From Planctomycetota bacterium (GTDB lineage Bacteria > Planctomycetota > MHYJ01 > WSZJ01 > JACPWG01): a DNA stretch of 64,000 nucleotides. The stretch is taken from contig JACPWG010000054.1 in NCBI GenBank assembly GCA_016197205.1, positions 22,963 through 86,962 on the forward strand, read 5' to 3'. Numbering within the stretch: the first letter of the stretch is position 1; every line of letters starts with the position of its first letter. Below the pieces are notes generated by a model. It ran no database searches and had not been told where the DNA came from. It saw nothing but the letters and a program-made list of their open reading frames with translations. Positions 48,282-57,323 of this stretch are shown one piece after another. The position numbers and the translations under genes were made by a program.

Positions 48282-50326
48282 GCCCTCGCGGGCCTCGCCT
48301 GTTGCCGCTCGTCGTCGTGCTCTGGCTGCTCTTTTCGGCGGGCCGGCGGCCGGTGGACGCGGCGAACGATCCGAGCCTCGTCCTCGACGTGGACGTGGGA
48401 CTCGCCGGCGTCCACGTGTCCGGGCGCTGGGCGCCGCTCCGTGTCGTCGTCACGAACCTCGGGCCGGATTTCGTGGGGGAACTCGTCGTGCTGCCCGTGG
48501 ACAATGTCCACGAGTGGGAGCGGCACTCCCGGCCGGTCGAGCTTCCGCGGAATTCGCGCAAGGCGTTCTGCCTGTACGCCTGCCTCCCCGCGCAGGGGAG
48601 CGTGGCGGTCGGCCTTTCCTCGCGCGACCGCCGGCACTGGGTGGAGCTGACGCTCCAACAGGAGCCCGAGGGGGCGGTCGTGGGGCTGGTCGGAAAGGCG
48701 ATGCCTCATGCGGACCCGCTCTCGCGGGTGACGACGCCCGCGGCGCGCGTGGTCGCGCTCGAGCCCGAGAATCTCCCGGACCGGTGGCAGGGCTATCAGG
48801 CCCTCGACTGGGCGATCGTGTATCAGCCCGATTCCTCGACCTTCGCGAGGCCGGAGCAGGCCCAGGCGTTCGCGACTTGGATTCGTGCCGGAGGTCGGGC
48901 GGTCGTCGTCGCGTCCCGCGGGGCCGACCCGATCCGCGGAACGGTCTTCGAGTCCCTGCTCCCGGCGACCCTCGGCGAGATGCGGGAACTGGCCAGGGCG
49001 ACCGGCAGCCCGCAGGTGCCGGCGGGCCCCTTCACCATTTCGCGGGTCACGAACGTCCGGGGCAAGGTCGTGGCCTCCGAACCTGGGGATCCAGTGGTGA
49101 TCCGAGGGCGCACGGGCGTGGGGGAGGTGCTCCTGCTCACCTTCGATCCCGCGGCGGCCCCGTTCTCGACGTGGGAAGCGCTCCCCACCTTCTGGAAAAA
49201 CCTCTATCGGCCCAAGACCTCTTCCACGGAAGAAACCAAGGAGACGCGGGACTCCGCTCCTTGGCGTGGCGCGTGGGGAGCGGATCCCGTCGTGGAACTG
49301 CTCGAACGCTACCCGGTCGCCGAGCCGGTCAGCTTCGGCTGGCTGTCTCTCCTCTTCCTCGTGTACGCCCTCGTGCTGGGACCGGGGGACTGGTTCCTCC
49401 TGCGTCGCCTGCGGAGGCCGGGCTGGATGTGGGGGACGCTGCTCCTGTGGGTCGGCGTGTTCGGCTACGCGGTGTTCTGGGTGAGCATGCGCGGTCGCGG
49501 CGAGAATCTGTCGCTGCGACGGATCTCGATCATGGACATGGACGGAGAGGCGAGCTGGGCGACCGGGCGCGTGTACGCCGCGCTCTACACGCCGTCCGCG
49601 GGCAGGTTCGACGTCGCGGGGGAGGACGGGAGCGCGTTCGTCGCGCACCGGTCCGCGATCGGTGCGGGAGTCGGAGGCGGCTACCGGCCGTCCCGCCGAC
49701 AGCCCTTCGAGTCGGGCGGCGGGGTCTACGAGGAGTCGGACGGCGTCTCGCTGCGCGGCGTCTGGATGTGGAGTGCGATGATGAAGCACTTCGATGCTTC
49801 CTGGTCGAGCGAGATGCCGGCCCGCTCGCTGGGGCTGCGCGCGAGGCTCGTCAGGGGAAAGCTGGAGCTGTCGAACGAGGGCAGGATGGAGCTGGCCGAT
49901 TTGGCGCTCGTGGGCAAGGGACAGGTATGGGCGCACCTGGGCAACTTGGGCGCGGGACAGGTGCGTACGGCGGAGCTCGGGGAGCCGATCTCCTGGGACG
50001 CCTGGGGCCAACAGCTTAGCGTCGGGGGCGAGCCGGCGGACTGGCGTTACGGTCACCGCTCCGTGCTTCGGGAGTGGCCGGTGTTCTCGAAAGTGGTCCG
50101 CAACGCGATCTGCGCGGCGTCGATCGCTCCCGCGTCCAAGGAGTCTGGGTTTCGACGACGCTCCGGTTCGGAGCTTTGCAACGGTGTTTCCTCGTGGGTG
50201 GCCGGCGGCGGGAAGGTGCTCTTGGGCACGCTGCCCCGCGCGCCGTACGCCGTTGGGGCGCCTGGGACGAGACCAGAGGAGCTGGACGTGACCGTCGTTC
50301 GGCTCTTCCTCCCGGAAACGGAGTGA
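48278..50326 (+). CDS. Membrane protein with amidotransferase-like domain, paralog C
   Basis: The product has 682 residues. A signal peptide (LLPLVVVLWLLFSAGRRPVDA) precedes a beta-rich domain. The amidotransferase-like region is near 168 (LPDRWQGYQALDWAIVYQP...FATWIRAGGRAVVVASRG), then GVGEVLLLTFDPAAAPFSTW and a helix with LVYALVLGPGDWFLLRR near 353. This is the third member of the A/B/C set. It starts in overlap with the permease at 47256, and the set C ATPase begins 51 bp after its stop. Confidence 0.74.
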   Translation: MSPRGPRLLPLVVVLWLLFSAGRRPVDAANDPSLVLDVDVGLAGVHVSGRWAPLRVVVTNLGPDFVGELVVLPVDNVHEWERHSRPVELPRNSRKAFCLYACLPAQGSVAVGLSSRDRRHWVELTLQQEPEGAVVGLVGKAMPHADPLSRVTTPAARVVALEPENLPDRWQGYQALDWAIVYQPDSSTFARPEQAQAFATWIRAGGRAVVVASRGADPIRGTVFESLLPATLGEMRELARATGSPQVPAGPFTISRVTNVRGKVVASEPGDPVVIRGRTGVGEVLLLTFDPAAAPFSTWEALPTFWKNLYRPKTSSTEETKETRDSAPWRGAWGADPVVELLERYPVAEPVSFGWLSLLFLVYALVLGPGDWFLLRRLRRPGWMWGTLLLWVGVFGYAVFWVSMRGRGENLSLRRISIMDMDGEASWATGRVYAALYTPSAGRFDVAGEDGSAFVAHRSAIGAGVGGGYRPSRRQPFESGGGVYEESDGVSLRGVWMWSAMMKHFDASWSSEMPARSLGLRARLVRGKLELSNEGRMELADLALVGKGQVWAHLGNLGAGQVRTAELGEPISWDAWGQQLSVGGEPADWRYGHRSVLREWPVFSKVVRNAICAASIAPASKESGFRRRSGSELCNGVSSWVAGGGKVLLGTLPRAPYAVGAPGTRPEELDVTVVRLFLPETE

Positions 50327-50377
50327 CGGCCGAGCTTCGGGCTTTGCAACGAATCCGCAGTCGAGGCGTGCGATGCG

Positions 50378-51307
50378 ATGATCGAGATGAAGGACCTCTG
50401 CAAGAGCTATGAGGGCACGCTCGCCGTGCGTGGCCTCACCCTGCAGGTCGAGAAGGGGGACATCTACGGTTTCATCGGGCCGAACGGCGCGGGGAAGACG
50501 ACGACGATCCGGATGCTGGCGACGCTACTGCCCCCCAGCTCTGGGGAGGCGAAGGTGTGCGGGTTCAGCGTGAACGGCCAATCGCGGGACGTGCGGCGCG
50601 TGATCGGGTACATGCCCGACTCGTTCGGCGTCTACGAGGAGATGCGGGTCGACGAGTACCTCGAGTTCTTCGCCGCCGCGTACGGGATCCGGCGCGGGTC
50701 GCGGCAGAAAGTCGTGAAGGACATCCTGGAACTGGTCGACCTGTGGCACAAGCGCGAGGACGTGATCGGAAACCTGTCGCGCGGGACGCAGCAGCGGCTG
50801 GGGTTGGCGCGCGTGCTGGTACACGACCCGCAAGTGCTGCTGCTCGACGAGCCGGCGTCGGGGCTGGATCCGCGGGCGCGGATCGAGATTCGGGAACTGA
50901 TCCGCGAGCTGGGGAAGATGGGGAAGACGATCCTGATTTCGTCCCACATCCTGCCCGAGCTGGGCGACCTGTGCAACAAGGTTGGGATCATCGAAAAGGG
51001 GGGGCTCGTCTACAGCGGCCCGGTCTCCGAGATCGCGCGCAAGGTGCAGGCCTTCCGGACGGTCGTGATCCGGCTCGGAGGCGGACGCGAAACGGAGGCG
51101 GAGCAACTGCTCGGGCGGCGGCCGGAGGTCACGTCGGTGAAAATCGAGGACGGGGCGCTGGTGCTTGCGCTCGCGGAGAGCGTGACCGACATCAGTTTCC
51201 TGCCGGAGCTGCTGGTGAAGGAGGGGTACCGGATCGTCGCGTTTCGCGAGGACACGCCGGACCTCGAAGACGCGTTCATGCGCCTCACGAAGGGGATCGT
51301 CTCTTGA
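50378..51307 (+). CDS. ABC-2 type transporter ATPase, set C
   Basis: The product has 309 residues. It has Walker A GPNGAGKT (34-41), signature LSRGTQQ, Walker B VLLLDEPASGLDPRAR and the switch His in SSHILPELG. It is close to the set A ATPase in sequence (MIEMKDLCKSYEG against MIELEGLSKSFEG). Two large permease genes follow; the first begins inside the stop codon of this gene. Confidence 0.93.
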   Translation: MIEMKDLCKSYEGTLAVRGLTLQVEKGDIYGFIGPNGAGKTTTIRMLATLLPPSSGEAKVCGFSVNGQSRDVRRVIGYMPDSFGVYEEMRVDEYLEFFAAAYGIRRGSRQKVVKDILELVDLWHKREDVIGNLSRGTQQRLGLARVLVHDPQVLLLDEPASGLDPRARIEIRELIRELGKMGKTILISSHILPELGDLCNKVGIIEKGGLVYSGPVSEIARKVQAFRTVVIRLGGGRETEAEQLLGRRPEVTSVKIEDGALVLALAESVTDISFLPELLVKEGYRIVAFREDTPDLEDAFMRLTKGIVS

Positions 51308-53127
51308 AGGTGCCGGGTGCGGCGATCCTCGGCCGCGAGCTGGGCTCGGTGGCGCGCAGATGGACGAGTTACGCGGTCCGGGCGCTCTTCGTCTTCTTCC
51401 TGGCCGCGATCATCGTGCTGGTCTGGAGTGTGCGGTCACCAGAAGACGGGATGGGCTACTCCCAAAGGAGCGAGCTTGGGCACGGCCTGTTCTTGGGTCT
51501 CTTCGGAACCGAGATGTTCCTCGTCACACTCGTGGGGCCGCTCCTGACGGGCGGGCTGATCGCGGACGAACGGGAGCGGAGGACGCTCGAGCTCCTGCTG
51601 CTCACGCCGATGCATGGACTGGAGATCGTGTTTGGAAAATTCCTCTCCCGCATGGCGTACTTGCTGGGTGTGCTGCTTTTGGCGACGCCGGTCCTCTTGG
51701 GGTGCATGACCTTCGGGGGGGTTGCGCCGGACGAGATCCTGCTCGGGAATGCCCTGGTGTTTGGGGCGGGCGTGTGGAGCGGGGCGATCGGCTTCACGCT
51801 CTCTGGTCGGGTGCGACGGGGCTACCTGGCGGTCATCGGGAGCTACGCGATCCTGCTCCTGCAGACCCTCGGGTTGTTCCTGTTTTGCGCGTACCTGCTT
51901 CGGGGAACGGGGCGCCCGCCGGCGCTGCTGTTCCTCACCAGCCCGCAGATGTACGGTGCGGCGCGAATCCTGAGCGGAGGCGAGGTGAGCTTCTGGGGGA
52001 TGGACATCTGGCCGCAGGTCCTCGTCGTGACGCTCCTCCTGTCGCTGCTCCTGGTCGCCGGCTCGGTCGGGTTCCTGCGAAGCGTGCCCGGCATGGCCGT
52101 GTCCGCCGGGATGGAGACCCAGGTGCGACGGCGGGTCCGGCGCACACGGGCGGACTCGTCGGTCTGGGTGCGGTTCGCCCTCGGAGTGCTCGGGGGGGGC
52201 TGGGCCGTGTTCGTGAGCGCGACGTGCATGGAGACGGTCGAGGAGAGTCGCGGCCTCGCGCTGTTGACGTTGCCGGGGATGGCGTACGCCCTGATCCGGC
52301 TGGTCCGAGGGAGCGCCGTGTCTCCGTGGGCGGAGAGGCGTGTCTGGGACAACCCCGTCGCCTGGAGAGAGGTCGCGCACGGTCGCTCCACTCCGATGGC
52401 GCGAATCGTGAACCTGTGCCTGCTCGCGCTGTCCGTTCTCCTCTACGTGTTTTTCTGGGGGCAGCCGTCGACAGCTCACGAATTGGAATTCCATGCGGCC
52501 TTCCTGAGCCTGGAATTGTGCGTGGTGCTCGTGCTCTCGATCGTGCTGGGCGCGGCGTCGATCGCGCAGGAAGCCGAGGCCGGGCACTTGGACCTGCTCC
52601 TGGCGACCCCGATTCCGCCGGCGAAAATCCTGGCGGGAAAGACCCTCGCGGTCTGGACCGGCGCCGCCCCTCTCCTGTCCTTTCTGGCCATGCACGCCTT
52701 CGGTCTCCTCGTGCTGCCGCAAGGGTCGCTCCTGTCCGCGCTGCTGGTCATGGCCCTCGCGGGCGTCCTCATCTATTTCCACTCGACCGTGGCCCTCGCC
52801 CTGAGTCTGTGGATCCGGCGGGTCGGGGTCGTGATCGGCCTCTGTCTCACCGCGGGGCTCCTCGGCTACCTCTTCCTGCCGATCCTCCTCGAGCTGACGA
52901 GCTCGAATGGGCCGAACCCGATCGCCCAGGTGCGGCAGTTCTTCAATCCTGTCACCGCGATGACCTGGGCGGTAACGGGTCACGGTGATGGGCTCTCTCG
53001 CACGTGGGATTGGTTCCCCGCCATGCTCGGGTGGCCGCTCTCCCTTGGGACCTACCTCGGCGCCGGCCTCGCGCTCCGGTACCTCCTCGTGTGCAAGTTC
53101 GACTGGTTCTCCCGCCGCTGCCGGTAG
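51304..53127 (+). CDS. ABC-2 type permease, set C, first
   Basis: The product has 607 residues from the TTG at 51304, which overlaps the ATPase stop (TTGA) and has AAGGGG upstream; the GTG at 51310 is an alternative. The ABC-2 loop motif occurs twice (DERERRTLELLLLTPMHGLEIVFGKF and AQEAEAGHLDLLLATPIPPAKILAGKT), so this is a fused double-length permease with about 12-14 helices. It is paralogous to the next gene throughout (AAIL.RELGSVARR; VWDNPVAWREV). Confidence 0.85.
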   Translation: MKVPGAAILGRELGSVARRWTSYAVRALFVFFLAAIIVLVWSVRSPEDGMGYSQRSELGHGLFLGLFGTEMFLVTLVGPLLTGGLIADERERRTLELLLLTPMHGLEIVFGKFLSRMAYLLGVLLLATPVLLGCMTFGGVAPDEILLGNALVFGAGVWSGAIGFTLSGRVRRGYLAVIGSYAILLLQTLGLFLFCAYLLRGTGRPPALLFLTSPQMYGAARILSGGEVSFWGMDIWPQVLVVTLLLSLLLVAGSVGFLRSVPGMAVSAGMETQVRRRVRRTRADSSVWVRFALGVLGGGWAVFVSATCMETVEESRGLALLTLPGMAYALIRLVRGSAVSPWAERRVWDNPVAWREVAHGRSTPMARIVNLCLLALSVLLYVFFWGQPSTAHELEFHAAFLSLELCVVLVLSIVLGAASIAQEAEAGHLDLLLATPIPPAKILAGKTLAVWTGAAPLLSFLAMHAFGLLVLPQGSLLSALLVMALAGVLIYFHSTVALALSLWIRRVGVVIGLCLTAGLLGYLFLPILLELTSSNGPNPIAQVRQFFNPVTAMTWAVTGHGDGLSRTWDWFPAMLGWPLSLGTYLGAGLALRYLLVCKFDWFSRRCR

Positions 53128-53162
53128 TCGGTCGCGCGGCTTCGTCTCGGAGGTTCCTCCAC

Positions 53163-55001
53163 ATGCCACGCGGCTGGTTCGGCGCGGCGATCCTGAGCCG
53201 GGAGCTCGGCTCCGTGGCCCGGCGCGGCTCGAACTACGCCCTGCGCGCGTGTTTCGTGCTCTTCCTCGCGCTGATCGTCAGCGTGGCGTGGCTGGAGGGG
53301 CGGAGGGGCGTGGGCGGCGGGAGCTATTCCGAGCTGAGCCGGATCGGGCGGGGGCTCTTCTGCGCGCTCTTCGTGTCGGAGGTGTTCCTCGTCTCCCTGG
53401 TTGCGCCCCTGGTGACCGGCGGGCTGATCGCCGGGGAGCGTCAAAAGAAGACGCTGGACCTGCTCTTCCTCACGCCGATGACCGCGCTCGAGATCGTCCT
53501 CGGGAAGTTCCTCGCCCGCATGACCTTCGTCGCCGGCCTCCTGCTGCTTGCGGTCCCCGTCCTTCTCGGGTGCCTGATCTTCGGCGGGGTCGGGCCCGAG
53601 GAGATCCTCCTCGGGAGCCTCCTCGTGTTCCTGTGCGGGCTCTGGAGCGGCGCGCTCGGGCTCTTCCTGTCGTGCCTGTCCGTGCAGCCGTACCTGGCGG
53701 TCATCGCCACCTACTTCCTTCTCCTGCTCCAGACGTTCGGGGTCCTCTTCGGGTGGCTTGTGCTCACGCAAGGGCGTGGGGCGCCGTCGGCCTGGCTTTT
53801 TTTGACAAGCCCTCAGCTCTTCGCCATTGCCCGCATCGTGCTGTCGGAAGAGCTCTCCTTCGGCGGAGATCCCTGGCCGGAAATGGCGGGCGGGACCGTC
53901 GCGGCCGTGCTCCTTGCCGTCGCGGCGGCCGTCTGGTTTCTCCGGCGCACCCCGGGGGAGCCCGCGTCGGCGGGCGCCGCTCCGCGTGGAACGAAAAGCC
54001 GGCGCAAGGCGCGTGCGCCGCGGGACTGGGCCGCCGGCTGCCTCTCGTTCCTGGTCGGCGCGAGCGTCTTTCTCGCCGGCGCCTCGATGACGGTCTTCGC
54101 GCCGTGGGCCCTGGCCCGCTCGCACGGGATGGCCCTGCTGCCGCTGGTCGGGCTCTCGTACGTCGTCCTGCGCGCTTTCCTGGCCCGGCGCGCCCGGCCG
54201 GCCCAGGCGCGTCGGGTCTGGGACAACCCGGTCGCCTGGCGGGAAGTGGTGACGAACCGCTCCTGGACCGTCGACCGGCTGGTCCATCTCGCGCTCCTGA
54301 CGCTCCTTTTTTTTATGTACGTCTGTCTCGCCACGGAGCGGAGCGCGTGGGGGGACCGCGATTTTCACGGGGTCTATCTCGGCTTCGAGCTGTGCGTGAC
54401 GCTCGTCGTCGCCATCGTTCTCGCGTCGGTCTCGATGGCGCAGGAGGCGGAGAGCGGCCGGCTCGACCTCCTCGTGGCGACGACGCTGGCGCCGTCGCGG
54501 ATCCTGTTCGGCAAGTTCCTCGGCGTGGCCGCGTCCGTCTCTCCGCTCGTGGCCCTGCTGGCGTTGCACGCAGCCATGTCCCTGGCCGTGCGCGACCGCG
54601 TCGAGGCCGCGGAGGCCCTCCTCGCCCTCACGGTGGCCGGGGTGTTCGTGTTCTTCCATGCGTCGCTCGCGCTCGTGCTCGGCCTGCGGACCCGCCGGGT
54701 CGGCGTCACGATCGGCGTGTGCCTGACGCTCTCGCTCGTCGTCTACCTCTTTTGTCCGATTCTCGCGGGGATCGTTTCCCGCGGGGACCGGTCGGCGCTG
54801 TTCGGCTTTTTCCTCTACTTGAATCCCCCCTGCATGGTTTGGGGAGCGCTCTGCGGCGGGAAGGATTACGTCTTCCGCAATGGGGAAATCCCTTTCGGTT
54901 TCGGCATCGGCATGACGATTCTCGGCCATTTGGGGGCCGGCCTCGGTTTGTACGCCTGGGCCGTGCGTCGTTTCGAGCGGCTGACCCGGTCGAGCGGCTA
55001 G
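53163..55001 (+). CDS. ABC-2 type permease, set C, second (tandem paralog)
   Basis: The product has 612 residues, with GGAGG ten bases before the ATG. It has the same double-length layout as its neighbour, with GERQKKTLDLLFLTPMTALEIVLGKF and AQEAESGRLDLLVATTLAPSRILFGKF. The pair looks like a tandem duplication that has diverged and may form a heterodimer. The TAG stop is followed immediately by a 127-bp mobile element. Confidence 0.88.
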   Translation: MPRGWFGAAILSRELGSVARRGSNYALRACFVLFLALIVSVAWLEGRRGVGGGSYSELSRIGRGLFCALFVSEVFLVSLVAPLVTGGLIAGERQKKTLDLLFLTPMTALEIVLGKFLARMTFVAGLLLLAVPVLLGCLIFGGVGPEEILLGSLLVFLCGLWSGALGLFLSCLSVQPYLAVIATYFLLLLQTFGVLFGWLVLTQGRGAPSAWLFLTSPQLFAIARIVLSEELSFGGDPWPEMAGGTVAAVLLAVAAAVWFLRRTPGEPASAGAAPRGTKSRRKARAPRDWAAGCLSFLVGASVFLAGASMTVFAPWALARSHGMALLPLVGLSYVVLRAFLARRARPAQARRVWDNPVAWREVVTNRSWTVDRLVHLALLTLLFFMYVCLATERSAWGDRDFHGVYLGFELCVTLVVAIVLASVSMAQEAESGRLDLLVATTLAPSRILFGKFLGVAASVSPLVALLALHAAMSLAVRDRVEAAEALLALTVAGVFVFFHASLALVLGLRTRRVGVTIGVCLTLSLVVYLFCPILAGIVSRGDRSALFGFFLYLNPPCMVWGALCGGKDYVFRNGEIPFGFGIGMTILGHLGAGLGLYAWAVRRFERLTRSSG

Positions 55002-55128
55002 CGGCCCGTTGACCAACTTCGGACACAGTCCTCAACTCTGTTCCGGCGGGTCGTAACCCATGCGGCCGTTCGCGCGGGCCGGAGGCCCGCGCCCCCAGGC
55101 ATCGTGTCTGGACTTCGTCAACGGGCCA
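55002..55128 (+). mobile_element. 127-bp MITE-like element, copy 4
   Basis: It starts at the base after the TAG stop of the set C permease, with ends cggcccgttgaccaactt and acttcgtcaacgggcca, and holds the usual central palindrome. The flanking quartets are CTAG and CGAG. It separates the exporter operon from the ribosomal promoter. Confidence 0.85.
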
Positions 55129-55145
55129 CGAGCGCGATATTTTTC

Positions 55146-55173
55146 TTGACAACGACCCGCGCATCGCTACAAT
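55146..55173 (+). promoter_or_regulatory. Promoter of the ribosomal protein operon
   Basis: TTGACA (55146-55151), a 16-base spacer and TACAAT (55168-55173), 18 bases after the mobile element. It gives a leader of about 200 nt before rpsQ (55174-55380), which is GC-rich with several hairpins. I recognise no specific regulatory motif in the leader. Confidence 0.78.
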
Positions 55174-55380
55174 ACCCGCCTCGAATCGTTCCCCCCCCGG
55201 AACTGGCCGGCCCCGCGCCGGCCCACCCCGCGAGGGCGTCCTGGGGGCCCCGTGTCTCCGGGCGTCCACGGCAAACCTGCCCCACACGTCCCAGGGACCC
55301 CAGCTCCAGCGGCCACGCGTCCGGGGAGTCCTCGTCTCCGCGTGGCGCGACCGCGGTCCTGTTATCGAAGGTGAGCGTCG

Positions 55381-55704
55381 ATGGCTGAAGAGAAGAAGGG
55401 CCCCGCGGCGGGGACCGAAAAGGCCCCGCGGACGGTCGTCGGGGTGGTGATCTCGGACAAGATGACCAAGACGATCACGGTCCGCTCGGAACACACGATC
55501 AAGCATCCGAAGTTCGGGAAGTTCCTGCGCCGGTACACGAAGTACAAGGCGCACGACGAAAAAGCGCAGGCGAAGGTGGGGGACCAGGTCGAGCTGGTGG
55601 CGAGCCGGCCGATCTCGAAGACGAAGCATTGGACGCTGCTGCGCGTGCTGCTGCGTCCAGGCGCCCCGGCAGGCGCGGCCGCGGAGACCGTCGCCGCCAA
55701 GTAG
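55381..55704 (+). CDS. rpsQ: Ribosomal protein S17
   Basis: The product has 107 residues, with GVVISDKMTKTITVRSEHTIKHPKFGKFLRRYTKYKAHDE and the final VGDQVELVASRPISKTKHWTLLRVL. There is a longer Lys/Ala N-terminus and an Ala-rich C-terminus than in E. coli (84). GAAGGTGAG precedes the ATG. It is the first gene here; L29, L16 and S3, which normally precede S17, are not present upstream. Confidence 0.97.
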   Translation: MAEEKKGPAAGTEKAPRTVVGVVISDKMTKTITVRSEHTIKHPKFGKFLRRYTKYKAHDEKAQAKVGDQVELVASRPISKTKHWTLLRVLLRPGAPAGAAAETVAAK

Positions 55705-55781
55705 CGCGCGTTGGCGGGACAGAGGAAAGGCAACCATAGGGCGCCGCGCGGGGCGCGGGCCCTCGTGAGGGACGACGAACC

Positions 55782-56147
55782 ATGATCATGCTGCGAACCA
55801 AGCTGGATGTGGCCGACAACACGGGCGCGAAGATCGTCGGCTGCATCAAGGTGATGGGCGGCTCGAAGCGCCGGTACGGCGCGGTCGGCGACATCGTGAT
55901 GGGCGCCGTGAAGAAGGTCCTACCCGGCGGCGACATCAAGCAGGGGGACATCGTCCGGGGCGTCATCGTCCGGACGCGTTCGGCCCTGCGCCGGGACGAC
56001 GGCAGCTACGTCCGTTTCGACCGGAACGCCATCGTCCTCCTGGACAACGAGAACAATCCGCGCGGGACGCGCATCTTCGGCGCGGTTCCCCGGGAGCTGC
56101 GGAAGAACTTCATGAAGATCATCAGCCTAGCGGCGGAGGTCGTCTAG
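55782..56147 (+). CDS. rplN: Ribosomal protein L14
   Basis: The product has 121 residues, with [20 protein letters not shown] and [14 protein letters not shown] typical of L14. It lies at the interface with the 30S subunit. GAGGG lies upstream. rplX follows with no gap. Confidence 0.97.
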   Translation: MIMLRTKLDVADNTGAKIVGCIKVMGGSKRRYGAVGDIVMGAVKKVLPGGDIKQGDIVRGVIVRTRSALRRDDGSYVRFDRNAIVLLDNENNPRGTRIFGAVPRELRKNFMKIISLAAEVV

Positions 56148-56468
56148 ATGCACGTCCGCAAAAACGACAACGTCAAGGTCATGTCGGGCGACGACCGGGG
56201 GAAGGAAGGGCGCGTGGTCCGCGTGATCACGAAGACCGACCGGCTCGTCGTGCAGGGGATCAACCTCGTTTTCAAGCACGTCAAGCGCAGCATGGACTAT
56301 CCGCACGGCGCGCGGATCCAGAAGGAGGCGCCGATCGCGGCCTCCCGCGTCCTCTTGGTGTGCCCGGCCTGCAACCGGCCCACGCGCGTGTCGATGACGC
56401 CCGCGAAGGACGGCCGGCGGGCGCGAACGTGCAAGAAGTGCAAGCAAGCCATCACGGTAGAGGAGTAA
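56148..56468 (+). CDS. rplX: Ribosomal protein L24
   Basis: The product has 106 residues. The KOW segment (VRKNDNVKVMSGDDRGKEGRVVRV) is followed by VLLVCPACNRPTRV and CKKCKQ, the zinc-binding (C+) form of L24. L24 helps initiate 50S assembly. Confidence 0.97.
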   Translation: MHVRKNDNVKVMSGDDRGKEGRVVRVITKTDRLVVQGINLVFKHVKRSMDYPHGARIQKEAPIAASRVLLVCPACNRPTRVSMTPAKDGRRARTCKKCKQAITVEE

Positions 56469-56471
56469 ACC

Positions 56472-57011
56472 ATGCCGCGTCTCCTCGAGCGCTATCAGCA
56501 GGAGATCGTCCCGAAGCTTCAGGAGAAGCTGTCCAAGAAGAACGTCCTCGCCCTGCCGAAGCTCACGAAGATCGTGCTCAACATGGGCGTCGGGAAGGCG
56601 ACCGAGAACAAGAACCGCATCGAGGCGGCGACGAAGGACCTCGCGCAGATCGCCGGGCAGAAGCCGATGATCACGCGGGCCCGGAAGAGCGTCGCCACCT
56701 TCAAGCTCCGCGAGGGGGACGCGATCGGCTGCATGGTCACCCTGCGCGGCACGCGGATGTACGAGTTCCTGGACCGGCTGATTTCCGTCGTCCTGCCCCG
56801 TATCCGCGACTTCCGCGGACTGTCCGCGAAGGCCTTTGACGGCCGGGGAAACTATTCCCTGGGCCTGTCGGAGCAGGTCGTGTTCCCGGAAATCAACCTG
56901 GACCAGGTCGAGTTCATCCAGGGCATGAACGTGACGCTCTGCATCTCGGGCGGGAGCGACGCCGCCTCCTTCGAGCTCTTGACGCTGATGGGAATGCCGT
57001 TCCGGAAGTAA
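56472..57011 (+). CDS. rplE: Ribosomal protein L5
   Basis: The product has 179 residues, the normal length, with LPKLTKIVLNMGVGKA, QKPMITRARKSVATFKLREG and GRGNYSLGLSEQVVFPEI. It binds 5S rRNA. It is three bases after rplX. Confidence 0.97.
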   Translation: MPRLLERYQQEIVPKLQEKLSKKNVLALPKLTKIVLNMGVGKATENKNRIEAATKDLAQIAGQKPMITRARKSVATFKLREGDAIGCMVTLRGTRMYEFLDRLISVVLPRIRDFRGLSAKAFDGRGNYSLGLSEQVVFPEINLDQVEFIQGMNVTLCISGGSDAASFELLTLMGMPFRK

Positions 57012-57026
57012 AGAGGTGAAAGTCCG

Positions 57027-57212
57027 ATGGCGAAGAAGTGCCTCCGCCTGAAGCAGAAGGCCGTCCCGAAGTTCTCGACGCGGAAATACAACCGATGCCA
57101 GATCTGTGGACGTCGGCGAGGGTATTACCGCAAGTTTCAGATCTGCCGCATCTGTTTCCGGAACATGGCCTCCCGGGGAGAGATCCCCGGGGTACGCAAG
57201 GCCTCCTGGTAG
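57027..57212 (+). CDS. rpsN: Ribosomal protein S14, zinc-binding type
   Basis: The product has 61 residues with C24-C27 and C40-C43 ([23 protein letters not shown]), the short zinc form. It ends in the typical [17 protein letters not shown] lies upstream. Confidence 0.96.
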   Translation: MAKKCLRLKQKAVPKFSTRKYNRCQICGRRRGYYRKFQICRICFRNMASRGEIPGVRKASW

Positions 57213-57323
57213 CGGCCTTGCCGCCGGGCGCCCCTCGTCGGGAGGGGGACGCCGTCCCGTAGGGCCACCCGCCGGTGCGGTAGAGGGCCCGGGTTCCTGA
57301 CGAATTTCGCTGGAGTCTTTTCC

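Noticed and set aside
55174..55380. Ribosomal leader considered as a known ribosomal-protein autoregulatory element
   Set aside because: It is GC-rich with several hairpins, but I recognise no S8, L4 or S15-type binding motif.
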